A DNA stretch of 34,677 nt. It comes from Burkholderiales bacterium. GTDB taxonomy: Bacteria > Pseudomonadota > Gammaproteobacteria > Burkholderiales > SG8-41. Both the position numbers and the translations under genes were made by a program. The first letter of the stretch is position 1, and every line of letters begins with the position of its first letter. The notes beneath the pieces were generated by a model. The model saw only the letters and a program-made list of their open reading frames with translations, made no database searches and was not told the origin of the DNA. Below are positions 30,862 to 34,677 of the stretch, piece after piece. The DNA is taken from contig JAIENU010000073.1 of assembly GCA_019751125.1 (NCBI GenBank), forward strand, positions 1 through 34,677, given 5' to 3'.

Positions 30862-31221
30862 ATGGCCGGACAAAATCGGTTCGCCGTGGCGGCGCTGGTT
30901 ACGGGGTTGATCTCGGGCTGCGCAACCAGCCCCTGGCATGAAAATCTGATGAGCAACAACCAGCTGATGGCCTCCGATTGCCAACAACTGGCCCAGGAAG
31001 AACGCCGGGTCGCTGACAATATCCAGCACCTCAACGAAGCCTCCAGCGGCGGCAGCCTTGGCGCGGTGCTGCTGGCGGTGATGGAGGGCCTGGCCGGCAC
31101 CGGCGGTGGCGCCGCGGGCAATTCGGCCAGTCTGGCCAATGAACACGGCAAACAGGCGGCCCAGCTTGAGAATCGCAAAAACCTGATTGCAGCTCTGCGC
31201 AGCAAAAAAGGCTGCGGCTGA
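30862..31221 (+). CDS. Small lipoprotein, function unknown
   Basis: The 119-residue product has a short signal sequence with lipobox LISGC (Cys20), so it should be lipidated. The mature part has a helical segment (NNQLMASDCQQLAQEERRVA), a Gly/Ala-rich hydrophobic stretch (GGSLGAVLLAVMEGLAGTGG) and another helix ending in RSKKGCG. The pattern of a Cys near CQQLAQEE and a glycine-rich middle recalls small envelope lipoproteins, but no family is claimed. AGGGGG precedes the ATG. Its stop overlaps the next ATG (TGATG), so it is translationally coupled to the coiled-coil protein. Confidence 0.75.
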   Translation: MAGQNRFAVAALVTGLISGCATSPWHENLMSNNQLMASDCQQLAQEERRVADNIQHLNEASSGGSLGAVLLAVMEGLAGTGGGAAGNSASLANEHGKQAAQLENRKNLIAALRSKKGCG

Positions 31222-32441
31222 TGTTTAGCGGCAACGCTCCGGAGGCCGCGCTCGTCCGCCTGAACCACCGCCGCGGCCTTGTGCTGCTGTGCGCGCTGCT
31301 TTTTTCAAGCAATTCGGCCGCTTTCATCGAGAGAACGATTCAGCTGAAAGGGGTGTCCGTCACCGCAGTCAAACACGCGGCCAACGCCTCCTGCGGGATC
31401 GATTTTGTGATCCGGGTCACTGATGGTGACCAGCACCTGGTCAAGATCGACTACAGCTATTCCGGGGGCTACCAGGTCTATCCGGGCACCAATACCGGTT
31501 ATCGAACGCAAGCCCGGTCTGATGTCCTTAACGTTACCGTTGGCCGGGCCACTCTCAATGGTGACTTCAAACGGGTGAATACCACCATTGTCGGACCAAG
31601 CTGTACCGAATGGGATCAGCAGTATCACTTCGTGGCCAGCGAATATAACGCCTCACAGGATCAGCGCGATGCCCGCGAGGGGTGGAGACAGAAAGAACAG
31701 GCGCGGCAGGAGGAGATTCGAAAACGCGAAGCCGAAGCCCTGGCAAACAAACAACGTGCCGAGCAGCAGCAGCGCGATTTTCAGGCGCTCCAGGAAAAAC
31801 AAAAAAGAGACCGTCTGGAGGCCTACCGCCGCGCCAGCCCCGAAAACGCGCGCTGCATCATTGGAAGCCAAGCCGATATCGACCAATGCGAGCGGTGGAA
31901 AGCGCAGGAAAAGGCAGAACGGCTTAAACGAGATCAGGAAACGGCTCGCGCGCGTGAAATCGAGGATGCCGGCAAACGCCAGCAGCGGGCGGTAACAGCT
32001 GGTGTTGCGAACACCACCAGGGATATCGAAGCCAACAACTGCGCCTACGCAGCCGCCCCACCGGCGCGTATCCCCTACCCCAACGTCAACAACAATAACG
32101 CGCAGTACCAGGCCGAGATCAAGCGAATTGACGCCTTGAACTGGGAGGCTGAACAAAGGTTTCATCGAGAAGTAAAAGCCGCCAGCGATGCCTGCGATGC
32201 ACGCCGAGGAAAGACTCCCAAGGTGCCGCAGAATCAAACCCACCAACAGCAGAGACAGCAGGAGGCCTTGCGCATACAGGCCGAGCAACAGCAGCGCTTT
32301 GAGGCGCGCCAGCGCGCCCTCGCCGATCTGGATGTGCAGGTTCAGCGCGGGCAGCAGACGGTGAATGAAGCCGCCGGGAACACTCGATCAATACAGAACG
32401 AGAATGCCAATCTGCAGGACATGATCAACAGAATGAAGTAA
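31221..32441 (+). CDS. Exported coiled-coil protein, function unknown
   Basis: The 406-residue product overlaps the lipoprotein gene by one base. A hydrophobic signal at about 18-34 (RGLVLLCALLFSSNSAAF) suggests export. Residues about 40-140 form a beta-rich domain with Cys58 and Cys128 (possible disulfide). From about 145 there is a highly charged, Gln/Glu/Arg-rich coiled coil (KEQARQEEIRKREAEALANK, EQQQRDFQALQEKQKRDRLE), then a Pro/Asn region (PYPNVNNNNAQYQAE) and a second coiled coil to the C-terminus. It resembles envelope scaffolding proteins in layout only. It appears to belong with the lipoprotein before it and possibly the MORN-like lipoprotein after it. Confidence 0.72.
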   Translation: MFSGNAPEAALVRLNHRRGLVLLCALLFSSNSAAFIERTIQLKGVSVTAVKHAANASCGIDFVIRVTDGDQHLVKIDYSYSGGYQVYPGTNTGYRTQARSDVLNVTVGRATLNGDFKRVNTTIVGPSCTEWDQQYHFVASEYNASQDQRDAREGWRQKEQARQEEIRKREAEALANKQRAEQQQRDFQALQEKQKRDRLEAYRRASPENARCIIGSQADIDQCERWKAQEKAERLKRDQETARAREIEDAGKRQQRAVTAGVANTTRDIEANNCAYAAAPPARIPYPNVNNNNAQYQAEIKRIDALNWEAEQRFHREVKAASDACDARRGKTPKVPQNQTHQQQRQQEALRIQAEQQQRFEARQRALADLDVQVQRGQQTVNEAAGNTRSIQNENANLQDMINRMK

Positions 32442-32560
32442 AGGGTGAAGCAATAGGAAAGGGCCTGCCGGCAGGCTGAATCACGATAACTAAAAAGGGG
32501 TTAATAATCATGCATTTGCATCAATGCCTGTCGGCTTTTCAAAAAATTTCTGGAAGCACC

Positions 32561-33838
32561 ATGACCCGCTCCCGTAAATTGCTCGCAGCAGCGATGCTGC
32601 TGATCTTGGCCTCTTGCTCGGGTCTGCCTACCCCGACTTTTTCAACCACCTCCGGCTGCGGTCTCGCGCAGTGGGCCGAAGCCTGGGCCCGCGAAAACAT
32701 AAGCAGCGTGACTTGGGATGGTGCCTGCAGGGATGGCCTGACCCAGGGCAACGGCACCCTGGTCGCCAACATGAAATCCGGAAATGCGATGCGTTTCACC
32801 GGGGTGATGAGCAACGGCAAAGTGAAGGAAGGCACTTATCTGCGCAACGACGGCTGGACGCAGAGCGGCGAGTTCGTGGACGGCTTTTTTTACAAAGGCA
32901 CCATCCTCAGGCCCGGCGGCGGTGCTTTTTACGAAGGCACCATGATCATGTACCAAAAGCAGCCCGGCGGCGGATTCATCGGATATTCGGATCAGCGCTT
33001 TGACCAGGGCAAGCTGTATTTGTCGGATGGCAGCTACGTCGAGGACGGGCGCTGGGATGGCTCCGTGGGGCTGTATGCGCTGACGCTGGAAGCCATGCGC
33101 GCTGCACGCGGCGTGATCTGGGGCAAATACTATGACGCCAACGGCGTTCTGCAATACCGCGTTGTGGGTGGCCGCCGTTATGCCGATGACACCAACTATG
33201 CGCTGGCAAAAAACGAATACATCAAGCGCGAAGCCGCGGCGACCGAACAGGCCAATCAGGCATACATGGCGGAACTGCAGCGCAAAGAGGCTGAAGACCG
33301 TCGTCAGGCTTTGGGGGCGCTGGCTGCAGGACTCGGCACTCAGGGATCGACGGCCAATCGCATTCAGGCCGCGCAGAGCGTGTTGGCCGCGCCACCAGTT
33401 GTGCCGGGGGTATCTTCAGCAACTGGCGGACAGGGTGGTCCAGCAATCAACACCGGCACTTCACCCGGCGATTATCGGCACGGAAGTAATACGCCCTCGA
33501 TCTGTGAGGCACCCGATGGATACGAAAACGCCCGGCCTGCGAGAGTATCCACCCCGCACAATCCCGCTAACAGTGCGATGCATTGTGTGTGCCTGACAAG
33601 GGACAAACCTGTCAACGGGAAGGCAATGTATAAATTCGTTAACCGATGCTCCTTTTCAGTTAACCGCTACATTTTTTATCGCCCCGGTTTGTATTCCACG
33701 GGGGATATGCATGCGCGTGGCGGCCCCAGCGATCACGCTTACCAAAGGGCCGATGAGCGGTTCACTTATTATTTCTGCAGGAGTGGCCGCATGAACGCTG
33801 CCGGCAATATGCGGAACGGGGATATTAGTTGCTTGTAA
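32561..33838 (+). CDS. MORN-like repeat lipoprotein with Cys-rich C-terminal domain
   Basis: The 425-residue product starts at 32561 (GGAAG just upstream), giving a normal lipoprotein signal with lipobox ILASC (Cys19); the frame is open to 32510. Residues about 55-170 hold MORN-like repeats: DGLTQGNGTLVANMKSG, FTGVMSNGKVKEGTYL, QSGEFVDGFFYKGTILRPGG and FYEGTM. A charged helical stretch (220-250) and a Gly/Pro/Ala linker precede a C-terminal domain with CVCLT (342-346), NRCSFSV (361-367) and HARGG (384-388). The same motif set occurs in the Bug-derived protein at 29744. It is predicted to be an envelope lipoprotein; its role is unknown. It begins 119 bases after the coiled-coil gene. Confidence 0.75.
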   Translation: MTRSRKLLAAAMLLILASCSGLPTPTFSTTSGCGLAQWAEAWARENISSVTWDGACRDGLTQGNGTLVANMKSGNAMRFTGVMSNGKVKEGTYLRNDGWTQSGEFVDGFFYKGTILRPGGGAFYEGTMIMYQKQPGGGFIGYSDQRFDQGKLYLSDGSYVEDGRWDGSVGLYALTLEAMRAARGVIWGKYYDANGVLQYRVVGGRRYADDTNYALAKNEYIKREAAATEQANQAYMAELQRKEAEDRRQALGALAAGLGTQGSTANRIQAAQSVLAAPPVVPGVSSATGGQGGPAINTGTSPGDYRHGSNTPSICEAPDGYENARPARVSTPHNPANSAMHCVCLTRDKPVNGKAMYKFVNRCSFSVNRYIFYRPGLYSTGDMHARGGPSDHAYQRADERFTYYFCRSGRMNAAGNMRNGDISCL

Positions 33839-33915
33839 CCGCCCGTTCAGATCATTAACCGCTCGGCACGGCGCTACGCATAACGAAGAAAAGCCATTTC
33901 CGGCTGCCACCTCGC

Positions 33916-34677
33916 TTACTGCGGCTTCAACCCCGCCGCTGCCGCCACCCGCTTCCACTTCGCAATTTCGGACTTGATCATGGCCGCGTGTTCCGCGGGC
34001 GTGTTGCCGACGGGTTGCGCGCCGCTGTCGATCAGCGCCTGATTGTTCTTCGGGTCGTTGATTGATGCCCGCAGCGCATCGCTCAGGCGCTTGACGATGG
34101 GTGCCGGCATGCCGGCAGGTCCGAGGTAGCTGAAGGGGCTGGTGACGACGAAGTCCTTCACGCCGGATTCGACCATCGTCGGCACGTCGGAGAAGGACAC
34201 GAAACGTTTTTCGCCGCACTGCGCGATCATGCGCAGGCGCTTGGCCTGCAGGTGGCCGGCGACCGCCGGGATGCTGACGAATGAAAACTCCACGTGGCCG
34301 GCGACCAGATCCACAATCGAAGGGCCCGCGCCCTTGTACGGGATGTGCACGGTGTTGATGCCGGTCGAGGCGTTGAACAGCGCGCCCGAGAGATGGCCCA
34401 GCGCGCCCTGGCCGGAGCTGGAGAAGTTGAGCTGGCCGGGACGCCGTTTGGCGAGGTCGACGAGGTCCTGCACGCTTCTCACCGGCAGCGAGGGATGCAC
34501 CAGCAGGCCCGCCGGAATATCGACGATGATGCCCAGCGGGGTGAAGTCTTTTTCCGCATCGAAGGGAATGTTCTTCAATAGCGCGGGGTTGAACAGGAAA
34601 CTCGCCGCCGCGATCAGCGTGGTGTAACCGTCGGGCGCGGCGCGCGCGACCATCTCGGTGCCGATGTTGCCGCCGGC
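33916..34677 (-). CDS. Bug/TctC family solute receptor (5' truncated by window)
   Basis: The frame is open to the window end; the last bases read AGGNIGTEMVARAAPDGYTT on the minus strand, so the signal peptide and first ligand loop lie outside. The visible 254 residues contain APDGYTTLIA, LVHPSLPVRSVQDLVDLAKR, QLNFSSSGQGALGHLSG, TVHIPYKGAGPSIVDL, GHVEFSFVSIPA and SPFSYLGPAGMPAPIV, all Bug family landmarks. It converges with the MORN-like lipoprotein gene, with a 77-base gap lacking a clear terminator. It is the fifth complete-type Bug receptor of the window. The ligand is unknown. Confidence 0.92.
   Translation of the reverse strand, partial: AGGNIGTEMVARAAPDGYTTLIAAASFLFNPALLKNIPFDAEKDFTPLGIIVDIPAGLLVHPSLPVRSVQDLVDLAKRRPGQLNFSSSGQGALGHLSGALFNASTGINTVHIPYKGAGPSIVDLVAGHVEFSFVSIPAVAGHLQAKRLRMIAQCGEKRFVSFSDVPTMVESGVKDFVVTSPFSYLGPAGMPAPIVKRLSDALRASINDPKNNQALIDSGAQPVGNTPAEHAAMIKSEIAKWKRVAAAAGLKPQ

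Noticed and set aside
1..34677. CRISPR array, rRNA, tRNA or insertion sequence
   Set aside because: No regularly spaced repeats, conserved RNA blocks, transposase genes or terminal inverted repeats were recognised. A covariance-model scan could still reveal small RNAs that cannot be seen by eye.

Overview
The window is GC-rich chromosomal DNA most like a betaproteobacterium of the Burkholderiales. The main clue is the number of Bug/TctC-type periplasmic solute receptors: four intact, one cut by the right edge, and one shortened derivative. Sec and Tat exported enzymes and catabolic hydrolases fit the same picture. No rRNA, tRNA, integrase, transposase or CRISPR array was seen.

Layout. 1-5.6 kb: catabolic or detoxification enzymes (metallo-beta-lactamase-fold hydrolase, exported dienelactone hydrolase, amidohydrolase, EthD-like protein, glutathione S-transferase, aldo/keto reductase). 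5.6-7.0 kb: a Bug receptor translationally coupled to diacylglycerol kinase. 7.0-11.7 kb: a phosphate-starvation and lipid-remodelling group (PhoX phosphatase, GT4 glycosyltransferase, PAP2 phosphatase, zinc phospholipase C-like protein), with convincing Pho boxes in the phoX/glycosyltransferase divergent region. 11.8-14.7 kb: an arsenic operon arsR-arsI-arsC-arsC-acr3 with a perfect palindromic operator at the arsR start. 14.8-18.6 kb: two Bug receptors and an argininosuccinate-lyase-family enzyme.

18.6-24.2 kb: a visibly A+T-richer island with different codon use. It holds one tight four-gene operon: an N6-adenine DNA methylase-like protein, a protein with two GHKL ATPase modules (an N-terminal MORC/MutL/Hsp90-like one and a C-terminal histidine-kinase one), a receiver protein with a cysteine-rich C-terminus, and an unrecognised 242-residue protein. 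It abuts an altered 3' end of the lyase gene and is followed by decayed duplicates of neighbouring genes. This is the best candidate for an undescribed system, plausibly an anti-phage or other conflict system with two-component signalling.

24.3-28.2 kb: duplicated pseudogene fragments, an alpha/beta hydrolase, a double-cupin protein, a TauD/TfdA dioxygenase, a small basic protein and a YfiM-like protein. 28.3-34.7 kb: a Bug receptor, a MazF/PemK remnant, a Bug-derived protein fused to a cysteine-rich domain, and a cluster of envelope proteins (small lipoprotein, coiled-coil exported protein, MORN-like lipoprotein). The MORN-like lipoprotein carries the same cysteine-rich domain as the Bug-derived protein. 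A truncated Bug receptor closes the window.

A recurrent AT-rich intergenic element (consensus TTGTTTTTATTGATATTTTT) occurs five times in the GC-rich part of the window.
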